Origin: Rhodospirillaceae bacterium
Lineage (GTDB): Bacteria > Pseudomonadota > Alphaproteobacteria > Rhodospirillales > Casp-alpha2
Length of the DNA stretch: 58,773 nt
Assembly: GCA_016845145.1 (NCBI GenBank)
Contig: JAERTE010000097.1
Location: 1-58,773 of the forward strand
Direction of reading: 5' to 3'
Below, in pieces: positions 1 to 8,422 of the stretch (position 1 is its first letter; every line of letters starts with the position of its first letter). Position numbers and translations under genes: made by a program. Below the pieces are notes generated by a model. The model was not told where the DNA came from, ran no database searches, and was given only the letters and a program-made list of their open reading frames with translations.

Positions 1-68
1 TCCCGGACAATCGCTTCGAGACGCCGACGGTCTTCGGGAGTGACGGTAATGGATATTCCTGTGCGCAT
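1..68 (-). CDS. IS630-family transposase, N-terminal fragment cut by the window edge
   Basis: Only the first 22 codons are inside the window, read leftwards from an ATG at 68. The peptide opens MRTGISITVTPEDRRRLEAI, which matches the typical N-terminus of IS630-type DDE transposases (a short strand, then a basic helix before the HTH). The catalytic domain lies outside, so intactness cannot be judged. The matching IS end and its TA target duplication should fall between 69 and about 184, but I could not define an inverted repeat from one end. It suggests the left border of this block is a mobile element. Confidence 0.65.
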   Translation of the reverse strand, partial: MRTGISITVTPEDRRRLEAIVR

Positions 69-184
69 CCATAAGACTCGCACAAATACACGATCAAAGG
101 AATCCCCCGAAGGACTCTTTTGTGTCGTTCAATCCACTAGACTGACACCAACACTGGAATCGCAGCGCAATTCTCATATTTAAT

Positions 185-215
185 TTGACAATTAATTGTC
201 ATTATGACATTTAAT
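185..215 (+). promoter_or_regulatory. Promoter and palindromic operator of the MarR gene
   Basis: A perfect -35 hexamer TTGACA (185-190) is followed by a possible -10 TTTAAT (210-215, long 19-base spacing). A perfect 16-base palindrome, TGACAATTAATTGTCA (186-201), overlaps the -35. A second, imperfect dyad, TGTCATTATGACA (197-209), overlaps the first. Palindromes of this size over the promoter of a marR gene are the usual autorepression arrangement; that this MarR binds here is inference. Confidence 0.6.
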
Positions 216-237
216 TGCTTAATGAGGAGTGTTGATC

Positions 238-684
238 ATGAAACATACAGACGCCGGGGCTGCGTTCACCGAGCTTTTATTGGAAGCGTTCCGTTTCAAC
301 GGAGCCCTGTTGGCTGCGGGCGATCAATTGACATCGGATGTCGGCTTGACCAGCGCACGCTGGCAGGTGATGGGCATGCTCGACGGGCGCGCCGCTCCGG
401 TGCCGAACATAGCCCGTGAGATGGGCCTGACCCGGCAAGGCGTGCAACGCACGGTCAAAATTCTCGAGAAAGAGGGATTGATCGAGCTACGAGAGAACCC
501 TCATCACAAGCGTGCGAAACTGGTGGCATTGTCGCCGGAAGGGCAACGACGCCTCGACCTTGTGGCCGACGACCAAGTCCAGTGGGCCAACGCCATGACC
601 GGTGATACCGACGCCACCCAATTGCGTGCCGCGCTCAATGTCATTCGCACACTGAGACTCAAAGTCGAAAAGGGGACCGCGTGA
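238..684 (+). CDS. MarR-family transcriptional regulator
   Basis: A 148-residue winged-helix regulator. The recognition region (IAREMGLTRQGVQRTVKILE, about residues 60-80) is followed by a wing with HHKRAK and the usual C-terminal dimerisation helices. MarR proteins are dimeric repressors released by small ligands or oxidants. The start is set at ATG 238 because GAGGAG (224-229) lies 8 bases upstream; GTG 229 and TTG 232 are in frame but too close to that site. The stop overlaps the next gene (TGATG), so it is translationally coupled to the two membrane proteins that follow. A perfect palindrome upstream suggests autoregulation. The ligand is unknown. Confidence 0.9.
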   Translation: MKHTDAGAAFTELLLEAFRFNGALLAAGDQLTSDVGLTSARWQVMGMLDGRAAPVPNIAREMGLTRQGVQRTVKILEKEGLIELRENPHHKRAKLVALSPEGQRRLDLVADDQVQWANAMTGDTDATQLRAALNVIRTLRLKVEKGTA

Positions 685-1181
685 TGCGGAAGCTAACCCG
701 TACTATTCACATCCTGGCCGTATGCGTGTTCGTCGGATCGATACCGGCCCACATCGTGCTCGGACAATTGGCCAACAGCCATTTGATTGGCGGCGGGACA
801 ATGGAAATATTTGCGGCTTACCAGCAAGCCAAATACGCATTAACCATCGGGCTGACGACAGCCGGAATCGTTCTTACATTTCTGAGTGGCGCCGCCTTGG
901 TGATGGGCCGCAAGCCACTGCTCCGGCAGAACTGGTTGCGCGCCAAACTCGCCGTCGTCGCATTGATCGCCATCAATGGCGCCGTCGTGCTGACGCCGCT
1001 GGCTGAACAGATGCGCGATCTGGCCGTGACCGCCATCAAAAGCGCCGCCCTGGACGCCGCGTTTCATGCCGCCGAAAACACCGAGGCCGTTGCTGGCGCG
1101 ATCAATCTAGCGCTAATCGTTATCGCCCTAGTTCTGGCAGTGTTTAAACCGAAGTTCCCCGCACGGGCGGAGACCGCATAA
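684..1181 (+). CDS. Small integral membrane protein, DUF2269-like
   Basis: About 165 residues with four hydrophobic segments (roughly residues 8-28, 50-75, 85-105 and 135-155), so an inner-membrane protein. The His-Ile-Leu N-terminal helix and the conserved Arg before the third helix resemble the DUF2269 / YqhA-like predicted membrane proteins. No enzymatic motif was seen. ATG 684 overlaps the MarR stop; GTG 681 is also possible. The next gene is another membrane protein of similar topology one base downstream, so the two probably form a pair under MarR control. The function is unknown. Confidence 0.75.
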   Translation: MRKLTRTIHILAVCVFVGSIPAHIVLGQLANSHLIGGGTMEIFAAYQQAKYALTIGLTTAGIVLTFLSGAALVMGRKPLLRQNWLRAKLAVVALIAINGAVVLTPLAEQMRDLAVTAIKSAALDAAFHAAENTEAVAGAINLALIVIALVLAVFKPKFPARAETA

Positions 1182-1182
1182 G

Positions 1183-1779
1183 ATGGACGCGTTCACACTG
1201 CTTCGTTTCGCTCATCTGATCGGACTGACGTTGATGGGCGCAGGGCTGATTGGTGTTTTCATTTGCGATATGCGATCGCGCCAAACCCGCGATCTCCTTC
1301 AGTTCGGGCAACTGGTGTCGTTGATCGGGGTATTCTATGACGGCGTGGTGGTGCCAGGAGCACTGTTGCTTCTCACCAGCGGCGCATGGCTGATCATCGA
1401 ATTTCACGACGGTTGGGCGTTTCTCGACACGCCGTGGCTTGCCGGCATGGTCGGGCTATTCGCGTTTGAATTCATTGAGGGCAACACCATCACGCGGATT
1501 TTCTTTGTGCGTCTACGCCGGCTGAGCCGCGAAGCCGCCGACAAAGGCGAGTGGACGCCCGAACTCATCCGTGCGCGCGGCGAACAGCTGGCCTCGTTCA
1601 CGCATTTTCTCGACCTGCCCGTTCTGTTGGTCATTGTCTCGCTTGGCGCGTTACGGCCGGACGATTGGACACAGTTTTTTGTTGGTTCGGCTGTTGCCAT
1701 TGCGCTGGCAGGGGTGCTGAATGTGGCCGTGCCGCGGCTCTATCCATGGAACGAAGCATCATCAGATTCGGCAGATTGA
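1183..1779 (+). CDS. DUF2269-family integral membrane protein
   Basis: 198 residues with four or five transmembrane segments. The first helix carries RFAHLIGLTLMGAG, a typical DUF2269 opening, and a charged loop (about residues 105-135) precedes a helix with FTHFLDLPVLL. It lies directly after a shorter protein of similar topology, suggesting a hetero-oligomer or a tandem duplication. No catalytic motif was seen. Being downstream of marR without a gap, it is likely induced by the same signal. The role is unknown. Confidence 0.75.
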   Translation: MDAFTLLRFAHLIGLTLMGAGLIGVFICDMRSRQTRDLLQFGQLVSLIGVFYDGVVVPGALLLLTSGAWLIIEFHDGWAFLDTPWLAGMVGLFAFEFIEGNTITRIFFVRLRRLSREAADKGEWTPELIRARGEQLASFTHFLDLPVLLVIVSLGALRPDDWTQFFVGSAVAIALAGVLNVAVPRLYPWNEASSDSAD

Positions 1780-1905
1780 ACCAAGCACCATATGTACCGG
1801 CGATGGGTATTGCATGGAGGGCGTGGGCTGATAGGTTGTCGCCGGCTCGGGCAAAGGGGAAGTATCCGCCAAACGAGCCCAGCAAAATACTCACGGAGGG
1901 AACAC

Positions 1906-2862
1906 ATGAATATTTGCAAATCACTCGTCGCATCCGCGGCTGTTCTGGCACTCGCCGCGACAACCGCCCAGGCCGAAACCCGCGTCACCTACAAATCGGC
2001 GAAGACCACGTCGTCCTATTATCAAATGGCGGTGCAGATCGCCGAAGCCATGAAGAAGGGCTCAAACGGCGGCATCATCGTCACGGTCGAAGAGAGCCAG
2101 GGCTCGGTGCAGAACGTTAAGGAAGCCGCTGCGCGCAAGGGCAACTACATATTCACCACGCCGCCGGTACTGGTGAAACTGGCACAAAACGCCGCCGCCA
2201 TGTTCAAGGGCAAGGCCAATCCGAAATTCAAGGAAATCCGCGCATTGTTCCCGATCCCGTCGCTGACCATGCATTTCGTCACGCGCAAGGACGCCGGCGT
2301 AAAGACATTCGCCGACTTGGCCGGCAAAACAGTGCTCATCGGCAAAGGCTCGTTTGGCGCCAAGGAAGGGGCGAAGTATCTCAAGCTGTTCGGGCTCGAG
2401 GGCAAAGTGAAGTTGGCCAACGTTGAATTGAACGCCGCCGTCAACGCACTGAAGAACAAGCAAATCGACGGCTTTGTCACCGCCGGCTCATTCCCGGCGC
2501 CGAACGTCATCGAAGCAGCCGCGTCGACGGGCGTGAACGTTCTGTCGCTGAGCGACGAACAGGTGAAGAAAACCAAACGCACCAAGCTGGTCATCCCCGG
2601 CGGCACTTATGCCGGCGTATCGAGCGACACGGTAACCACGTCGCTGCCGGTTGTCGCGCACACCACCACCGCCATGAGCAACGACACCGCCTATGCGATC
2701 ACCAAAACCTATTGGCAGCAAAAGAAAGCCATGGGCGCAGATCACGCCTGGTGGAACGGTGTTTCCGGCGACCTGCTGGTTAATGTCTACGGCAAGCTGC
2801 ATCCCGGTGCGTTGAAGTACTACAACGAAGCCGGCATCAAAGTGCCTGCCGCGATCCAGTAA
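1906..2862 (+). CDS. TAXI-family TRAP transporter substrate-binding protein
   Basis: 318 residues, the usual TAXI length, beginning with a Sec signal peptide that ends ATTAQA-E (about residue 23). The mature protein has the two-lobed layout of TAXI solute receptors: an N-terminal strand, a gate helix with SSYYQMAVQIAEAMK, FADLAGKTVLIGKGSFG in the middle and AVNALKNKQIDGFVTAG as hinge region. It should bind a small organic anion in the periplasm and hand it to the fused permease encoded next. Start: ATG 1906 with GGAGGG five bases upstream. The substrate cannot be told from sequence. Confidence 0.88.
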   Translation: MNICKSLVASAAVLALAATTAQAETRVTYKSAKTTSSYYQMAVQIAEAMKKGSNGGIIVTVEESQGSVQNVKEAAARKGNYIFTTPPVLVKLAQNAAAMFKGKANPKFKEIRALFPIPSLTMHFVTRKDAGVKTFADLAGKTVLIGKGSFGAKEGAKYLKLFGLEGKVKLANVELNAAVNALKNKQIDGFVTAGSFPAPNVIEAAASTGVNVLSLSDEQVKKTKRTKLVIPGGTYAGVSSDTVTTSLPVVAHTTTAMSNDTAYAITKTYWQQKKAMGADHAWWNGVSGDLLVNVYGKLHPGALKYYNEAGIKVPAAIQ

Positions 2863-2883
2863 ACTGACGGATCGGTCTTTGTG

Positions 2884-4650
2884 ATGACGGTGCCCAAGCG
2901 CCTCGTGTTCGCGGCTTTGGGCACCGTCTCCATCGCCTTTCATATCGGGCTGATTTTTTCAGGCCTGGTGCCCAACTTGGTCGCCCGGCCCTTGCATCTT
3001 GTGCTCGCGTTACCGTGGATTTTTCTGTTCACGGCGGAGTCCCGGCGCGACCTGGCAATAGGTGCGGTATGGGCACTCGCGGGCATCGGTTGCAGCCTTT
3101 ATATCGTCGCCAATGAAGTGGCGCTCTCCGATCAGTACGGCGCGCTCGAAGGCCCCGGCCAGTTGGCTATGGCGATCACCATATTGGTTGTTGTCCTGGA
3201 AATGGCCCGGCGAGCCATCGGCTGGCCGCTGCCGATGGTCGCGGCCTTCGCACTGGCCTACGGATTGTTCGGCCAATACCTGCCCGGTGAATTTGGCCAT
3301 CCGGGCCTGCCGGTGGAAAGTTTCTTAGGGACCTTGACCATTGCCGAAGGCGGCATCTGGGGCAGCCTCACCGGCATTTCCGTCAATATCGTCGCTATCT
3401 TCGTCATCATGGGCGCGGTATTGAACGCCGGCGAGGCGGGCCAGGGGTTCATGAATTTAGCCGCCGCCGCTGCGGGCCGCTTAAAAGGTGGCGCTGCAAA
3501 AGTATCCGTGCTGTCCTCGGCGTTCTTCGGCTCCATCTCGGGCTCGGCATCAGCGAACGTGGCATCGACGGGCGCCATCACGCTGCCCGCCATGCGCAAG
3601 CTCGGCTATCCGCCAGCCCTTGCGGGCGCGGTGGAGGCCGTGGCCTCATCGGGTGGCCAGATCATGCCGCCGCTGATGGGAGCCGGCGCGTTTGTCATGG
3701 TGGAACTGACCGGCGTGCCCTACACCGGCATTGTCACAGCCGCACTGCTGCCGGCGATCTTGTATTTCGCCGCCGTGTGGATCGGCATCAACGCCTTTGC
3801 CGCGCGCCACGACCTGGCGGGATTGGCCAAGGAAGACCGGCCCGCAACGCGAGTCGTGATCATAACCGCATTGTTTTTTGCGGTACCGTTCACCGTTTTG
3901 CTGGAGCGCATGTTCCTGGGCGGCTTCACGCCGCAATATGCGGCCTGCGTCGCGATTTTGGCAGCCTTCGTCATGCTGTTGGTGGATGCGCGGCTGACCT
4001 TTTCATGGCCGCGCACGCTGGAACGCATGGAAGCGGTGGCGACCAATGCCGGTAAACAGATCGCCATGATCGCCGCGATCATCGTCTGTGCGTCCATCGT
4101 CATCGGTGTGCTTGGGCAAACCGGGCTCGGCGTCAAAATCACCTCGCTGATTTTGTCCGCGTCCGGCGATACGCTGTGGCCGGCATTGCTGCTGACGGCG
4201 CTGGCGTGTCTGATCTTGGGCATGGAGGTGCCGACCACGGCGGCCTACGTGATTTGCGTTTCCGTCGCCGGGCCAGCGCTGCAATCGTTGGGGTTGGCGC
4301 CGTTGCAGGCACACCTGTTCGTCTTCTGGTTCGCGTTGCTTTCGACCATCACGCCGCCGGTGTGCGGCGCCGTCTTCATCGCGGCGGGCATGGTTGAGGA
4401 AGATTGGCTGCAGGTCGCGGGACGCGCCATGCTGCTGGGCATCGGACTGTATCTGATTCCACTCGGCATGATTGCCAATCCGACATTGATCGCGCTCGAG
4501 ACCGACCCCGCCTGGGCGTTGGCATCGGCGGCCAAAATCGGCCTCGGGCTCGGCGCCATCTCATTCGGCGTTATCGCGCCGAAAGCGCTTTGGATACGCG
4601 CGGCCCTTGTGATCTTCGGTGTAGCGGCGTTATTCGTCCAGCTTGCGTAA
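2884..4650 (+). CDS. TRAP transporter permease, fused 4TM/12TM (DctQM-type)
   Basis: 588 residues and about 16 hydrophobic segments, the size of the fused small and large TRAP permeases that partner TAXI receptors. Recognisable DctM features include the Gly/Ser-rich stretch FFGSISGSASANVASTGAIT (about residues 215-235), the following AVEAVASSGGQIMPPLMGAG, and the second repeat GMEVPTTAAY. It uses the sodium gradient to import the ligand bound by the receptor encoded just upstream. Start ATG 2884; GTG 2881 is in frame, and neither has a strong ribosome site. The 3' end overlaps the convergent acyl-CoA synthetase gene by 21 bases. Confidence 0.9.
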   Translation: MTVPKRLVFAALGTVSIAFHIGLIFSGLVPNLVARPLHLVLALPWIFLFTAESRRDLAIGAVWALAGIGCSLYIVANEVALSDQYGALEGPGQLAMAITILVVVLEMARRAIGWPLPMVAAFALAYGLFGQYLPGEFGHPGLPVESFLGTLTIAEGGIWGSLTGISVNIVAIFVIMGAVLNAGEAGQGFMNLAAAAAGRLKGGAAKVSVLSSAFFGSISGSASANVASTGAITLPAMRKLGYPPALAGAVEAVASSGGQIMPPLMGAGAFVMVELTGVPYTGIVTAALLPAILYFAAVWIGINAFAARHDLAGLAKEDRPATRVVIITALFFAVPFTVLLERMFLGGFTPQYAACVAILAAFVMLLVDARLTFSWPRTLERMEAVATNAGKQIAMIAAIIVCASIVIGVLGQTGLGVKITSLILSASGDTLWPALLLTALACLILGMEVPTTAAYVICVSVAGPALQSLGLAPLQAHLFVFWFALLSTITPPVCGAVFIAAGMVEEDWLQVAGRAMLLGIGLYLIPLGMIANPTLIALETDPAWALASAAKIGLGLGAISFGVIAPKALWIRAALVIFGVAALFVQLA

Positions 4651-6126
4651 CTCGGTTTTCAGCACCTTGCCGTAATTGTTTTTCGGCAAGGCATCCATCC
4701 GCACATATGCCTTAGGGCGTTTGAAGCGCGCGATGCGATTCAGACACAGCTCATCAAGCTCGGCCTCCGGCGCATCACCAACCACATAAGCGACGATAAT
4801 CTCACCCCATTCGGGATGCGCGCGACCGATCACGGAAACCTCGCTCACCTCCGGATGTTCCAACAGAACCTCTTCCACCTCGCGCGGATAGATGTTGGAG
4901 CCGCCCGAGATGATCACGTCCTTGGCGCGGTCTTTCAGCGTCAGGAAACCGTCTTCGTCCATGGCGCCGAGATCACCGGTGTGCAGCCAACCGCCCTTGA
5001 GTGTCTCGGCAGTGGCATCCGGGTTTTGCCAATAGCCTTTCATCACCGCGTCGCCGGCAACCAGAATTTCGCCGGTCTCACCGGGCGGCAATGTCTTGCC
5101 ATTCTCATCCGCCACCCGTACCGCCACCGTCGAATTGGCAATGCCGACAGATGCCAATCGCTCAGCCCAGCGTGGATGGGTTTTGTCGGCAATGGTCTGA
5201 CGGTTACAAACGGAGATCGTCATCGGGCTTTCGCCCTGGCCGTAAATCTGCACCAAGCACGGGCCGAAACGTTCCAGCGCAGCGCGCGCATCCTCTACGT
5301 ACATCGGCCCGCCGCCATAACTGATGGCGCGAAACCCAGCCGCAGGCGGATCGGCGGGGCACTCGGTCATGCGCTTGACCATGGTGGGTGCGGCGAACAG
5401 CGATGTCCCGGGCCAAGCATCGGCAAGACGGAAGATTTCTTCCGGTTCAAAACCGCCCGATTGCGGCACCACGTTGCATGCCACCGCCAGCACATGCGGC
5501 ACCATGTAAATGCCCGACCCGTGGCTCATGGGCGCGGCATGGACAATCGCGTCTCCGGGGCCGGTGGGGTCGATATCGCTATGATAGGCCAACGCCATGG
5601 CGCAGAGGTTGCGATGCGTCAGCATGGCACCTTTCGGCCTGCCGGTGGTGCCGGATGTGTAGAACAACCATGCGAGATCGTCGGGCGCGACTTCGGTGGG
5701 CGTACCAACCGTTCCTGAAAATAGCGCCTCATAGTCACCGCTGCCGAACGTGATCAGATGCTCAAGTGTCTCCGGCGCGTGCGCGGCGACGGCGTCGAAC
5801 AGTTCCGGCCCCACCAAACATATCCGCGCGCCGGAATGCTCAAGGATATACCCCAACTCCGCGCCGTGTAGTTTTGCATTGGCCGGCACGGCGGCAAACC
5901 CGCCCCACCAAATGCCGTACATGGCCTCGACGTACGCCGGCCGGTTCTTTGAGCAGATGGCGACGCGGTCGCCCGGTTGCAGGCCCAATTTCGCTAGGCC
6001 GCCGGCAATACTTGCAGCCCGTTCCGCAAGCGCGCCGTAATCGTGGACCACGCCTTCCCCCAGCGCCACGGCTGGATTGTCGGGAAATGCCTTGCCGGCG
6101 CGTTCAAGCCAAAGTGCGAGGTTCAC
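4630..6126 (-). CDS. AMP-dependent acyl-CoA synthetase / ligase
   Basis: 498 residues, an ANL-superfamily adenylating enzyme that activates a carboxylic acid as acyl-AMP and then the CoA thioester. The P-loop-like motif YTSGTTGRPKGA (about residue 155) is complete. Later motifs are YGQGE, GWLHTGDLG and DRAKDVIISGGSNIYPREVE, and a C-terminal Lys sits in PKNNYGKVLK. The start is GTG 6126 (product MNLALWLERAG), which aligns with the family; an upstream in-frame ATG would add unrelated residues through the OsmC gene end. It lies 8 bases after osmC, so co-transcribed. The acyl substrate is unknown; possibly it handles an acid imported by the adjacent TRAP system (inference). Confidence 0.9.
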   Translation of the reverse strand: MNLALWLERAGKAFPDNPAVALGEGVVHDYGALAERAASIAGGLAKLGLQPGDRVAICSKNRPAYVEAMYGIWWGGFAAVPANAKLHGAELGYILEHSGARICLVGPELFDAVAAHAPETLEHLITFGSGDYEALFSGTVGTPTEVAPDDLAWLFYTSGTTGRPKGAMLTHRNLCAMALAYHSDIDPTGPGDAIVHAAPMSHGSGIYMVPHVLAVACNVVPQSGGFEPEEIFRLADAWPGTSLFAAPTMVKRMTECPADPPAAGFRAISYGGGPMYVEDARAALERFGPCLVQIYGQGESPMTISVCNRQTIADKTHPRWAERLASVGIANSTVAVRVADENGKTLPPGETGEILVAGDAVMKGYWQNPDATAETLKGGWLHTGDLGAMDEDGFLTLKDRAKDVIISGGSNIYPREVEEVLLEHPEVSEVSVIGRAHPEWGEIIVAYVVGDAPEAELDELCLNRIARFKRPKAYVRMDALPKNNYGKVLKTELRKLDE

Positions 6127-6134
6127 AGCGCCGC

Positions 6135-6554
6135 CTATTCGTCCGCTGCAACAACTTCGGTTGAAGTGGTAATCTCCGCCGTCATGCCGATCATTTTGGA
6201 CGCCGAGCAATATGTCTCTACCGAGAGCCGCACCGCTTCTTCCGCCTTGGCAAGTGGTATATCGCCTTTCACGGTGAACGCCATGTGCACCTTGGTAAAT
6301 ACCGCCGGCACCGCATCGGCGCGCTCGGCCTCCAACTCGCAGATCACATCGGCCACGGGCTGGCGCATTTTTTTGAGGATACTGACCACGTCATAACTGG
6401 AGCAGCCGCCCATACCGAGCAGCACGACTTCCATGGGTGACGCACCGACGCGCGCCGCGCCTTCCATGGCGGATGCCTCCATGATGATCGCCTGGCCGCG
6501 CTCCGTGCCGCCGATGAACCGCAGGCCGCCGGCCCAATCCACGCGTGCTTTCAT
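6135..6554 (-). CDS. OsmC-family peroxiredoxin-like protein
   Basis: 139 residues of the OsmC/Ohr fold. The two redox cysteines are present: C51 in MGGCSSYDVV and C116 in ETYCSASKM, matching the spacing of the YhfA branch. Such proteins reduce organic hydroperoxides or bind acyl/thiol ligands in the cytoplasm. The gene precedes and probably shares a message with the acyl-CoA synthetase. A function in detoxifying lipid peroxides would fit, but this branch is less well defined than Ohr. Confidence 0.85.
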   Translation of the reverse strand: MKARVDWAGGLRFIGGTERGQAIIMEASAMEGAARVGASPMEVVLLGMGGCSSYDVVSILKKMRQPVADVICELEAERADAVPAVFTKVHMAFTVKGDIPLAKAEEAVRLSVETYCSASKMIGMTAEITTSTEVVAADE

Positions 6555-6627
6555 GTGTTCGCCTCCGAATTTGAGGGCGAAAATTACCAGCCTTGGCGAA
6601 GAACTGCAAAGGCAAGCGCCAAGAGAC

Positions 6628-7086
6628 TTACTTGACGCGTATCCGGTAATCGATGGTTGGGTTGAAGGGGCAGGAATATACGTAGTCGCCTTCCACCAAG
6701 TTGATGGTGAAGCTTCTGCTTTGACCCTTGAAAATGCCCCCGCCGGACACGCGCGGCATAAACGGTATCAAATCGCGGTCGGCGGCACGGAGATAAAAGC
6801 CGAGCTCATAGGGCACATCGGTGTTGCGGACGTCAAACGTGTATTTACCGGGCGCCAGCTCAAGCGGCTTGTGATCTTTAGAGCGGGTTTTCTTGGTTGT
6901 CTTGTTAAAGGCGCGGCATTCCTTCGCTGACATCGGCTTGATGCCCAGGTCCTTGCCCTCCGGTTCAAGGAACTGACACCCTGTTTGCGTCAATGAGATC
7001 TGTGGATTGCCCGCATACGCCGATGCGCCACCCACGACAGCCCCCAGCAGTGACAACGCTGCCCACACAATTACCCGTCGAAACAT
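6628..7086 (-). CDS. Exported cupredoxin-like hypothetical protein
   Basis: 152 residues with an N-terminal hydrophobic signal ending near SAYA (about residue 25). The mature part is beta-rich, with PGKYTFDVRNTDVPYELGFY and a C-terminal VEGDYVYSCPFNP, reminiscent of the last strands of cupredoxins where a Cys copper ligand follows a Tyr/Val strand. Only part of a type 1 copper site is visible, so metal binding is uncertain. It stands alone with about 117 bases to the upstream gene. No specific function is assigned. Confidence 0.6.
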   Translation of the reverse strand: MFRRVIVWAALSLLGAVVGGASAYAGNPQISLTQTGCQFLEPEGKDLGIKPMSAKECRAFNKTTKKTRSKDHKPLELAPGKYTFDVRNTDVPYELGFYLRAADRDLIPFMPRVSGGGIFKGQSRSFTINLVEGDYVYSCPFNPTIDYRIRVK

Positions 7087-7203
7087 CCTTCGGCCCCCTA
7101 TTTTGCCTCGGGTCTAGGCGTCGTGATGCGGGATTCTTGCGCGCGAGTCAACGCGCATACGGGCGAACTCACGGGCACGTGTATAAAGGTGAAACCGGGG
7201 TAT

Positions 7204-7842
7204 TCAGGTATCGACAGCGAACTCGATCCGTTTCAGACCGATGATCGTCGCCAGCATCACCAATATAAGCCCGAACACCTGCAGATAGACGGCGATGGTC
7301 GTCAACTCGGCTGCTTTGCGGCGCAGCCCCGCCAACTCGCGGTCGATGGTTTGTTCGCGTGCCTGCAGGCGCGCATGCTTCTTGTTGACGACACCCAGAA
7401 GCCGCACAAACTCGCGTGCGATCTTAAGCCGTGCCTGCTTGTCGCCACCACGCGCTTCGGTGGCCACGGCTTCGAACTTGAAAGCGACCTCGTCGAAATC
7501 GGCCTCTGCGTCATGTTTCAACATCGAGACCAGGGCGATTTCGTAGGCGCGGAGAGCTTCCTCCGTCAAATGCGCGCGCCCAGCCTCATCCGTGGCCAGG
7601 CCTTCCAGCGCCGTGTAGAGGGTGTTGAGATCACGCAGGCGCACAGCCTCGCGCCGCGTATCGGCGACCAGCACCACTTCGTTCAACAGCTTGGCGCGTT
7701 CTTCGGCCATGACACCCGCACTGCCGTGGTACTCACCGGCCCACTGCTGGTTGACGATCACCGAGAAAACCGCGAACAGCGTGCCGATGATCGCCAGCAC
7801 CGTGTCCGTCGAACAAAAAATGCGCCACGCCGTCGAATTCAT
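7204..7842 (-). CDS. Membrane-anchored protein with two TM helices and a long helical middle
   Basis: 212 residues. One membrane helix lies near residues 13-33 (LAIIGTLFAVFSVIVN) and a second near 185-205 (LQVFGLILVMLATIIGL). Between them is a highly charged, helix-rich stretch that may form a coiled coil. Such hairpin topology would place the middle on one side of the membrane. A strong ribosome site (GAGGGGGAGGGG) precedes ATG 7842. It begins 26 bases after queF and may be co-transcribed. I do not recognise the family and assign no function. Confidence 0.6.
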   Translation of the reverse strand: MNSTAWRIFCSTDTVLAIIGTLFAVFSVIVNQQWAGEYHGSAGVMAEERAKLLNEVVLVADTRREAVRLRDLNTLYTALEGLATDEAGRAHLTEEALRAYEIALVSMLKHDAEADFDEVAFKFEAVATEARGGDKQARLKIAREFVRLLGVVNKKHARLQAREQTIDRELAGLRRKAAELTTIAVYLQVFGLILVMLATIIGLKRIEFAVDT

Positions 7843-7868
7843 TTCCCCTCCCCCTCAGGATTTTTGTG

Positions 7869-8333
7869 TCAGCCGCGCCCCCGATATGGCGCCACACCTT
7901 GGTCCGGCAACCATAACCCCTCGGGCGCCTCGCCTGTCTGGTAGAACACATCGATTGGTATGCCGCCGCGCGGATACCAATAGCCGCCAATGCGCAGCCA
8001 CTTGGGTGATATCGCGTCTTCGATGCGCTTAGCTACAGTGAGTGTGCAATCCTCGTGAAAGGACGGGTGATTGCGGAACGCGCCCAAAAAAAGCTTCAGT
8101 GACTTGCTCTCGACAATGGAATCTTCGGGCACATAATCGATGACGAAATGCGCGAAGTCGGGCTGGCCGGTGACGGGGCAGAGCGAGGTAAACTCAGGCG
8201 CCGTAAAGCGCACCAAGTAATCGGTTTCCTGGTGCGGATTGGGTACCGCCTCCAGCACCGCGTCATCGGGGTTTTCCGGCACCTCGCCGTTCCCCCCCAG
8301 TTGCGTCAGGTTATCGTAGATGCCGTTGCTCAT
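7869..8333 (-). CDS. queF: NADPH-dependent 7-cyano-7-deazaguanine reductase QueF
   Basis: 154 residues, the short single-domain QueF form. It reduces preQ0 to preQ1 with two NADPH in queuosine tRNA biosynthesis. The catalytic Cys52 and Asp59 are visible in [11 protein letters not shown], and the QueF signature [15 protein letters not shown] is at residues 75-89. The motif H-E-D near residue 93 is also conserved. No other queuosine genes are in the window. Start ATG 8333. The annotation is firm. Confidence 0.95.
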   Translation of the reverse strand: MSNGIYDNLTQLGGNGEVPENPDDAVLEAVPNPHQETDYLVRFTAPEFTSLCPVTGQPDFAHFVIDYVPEDSIVESKSLKLFLGAFRNHPSFHEDCTLTVAKRIEDAISPKWLRIGGYWYPRGGIPIDVFYQTGEAPEGLWLPDQGVAPYRGRG

Positions 8334-8422
8334 GGTTTACAGTCCATCTTCCCCAATCAGATGTCGTTCATCCCATGGTCCCCGTTTAACGAGGGGTGGT
8401 CAATGGCAGTGTTGGGCGCGTC

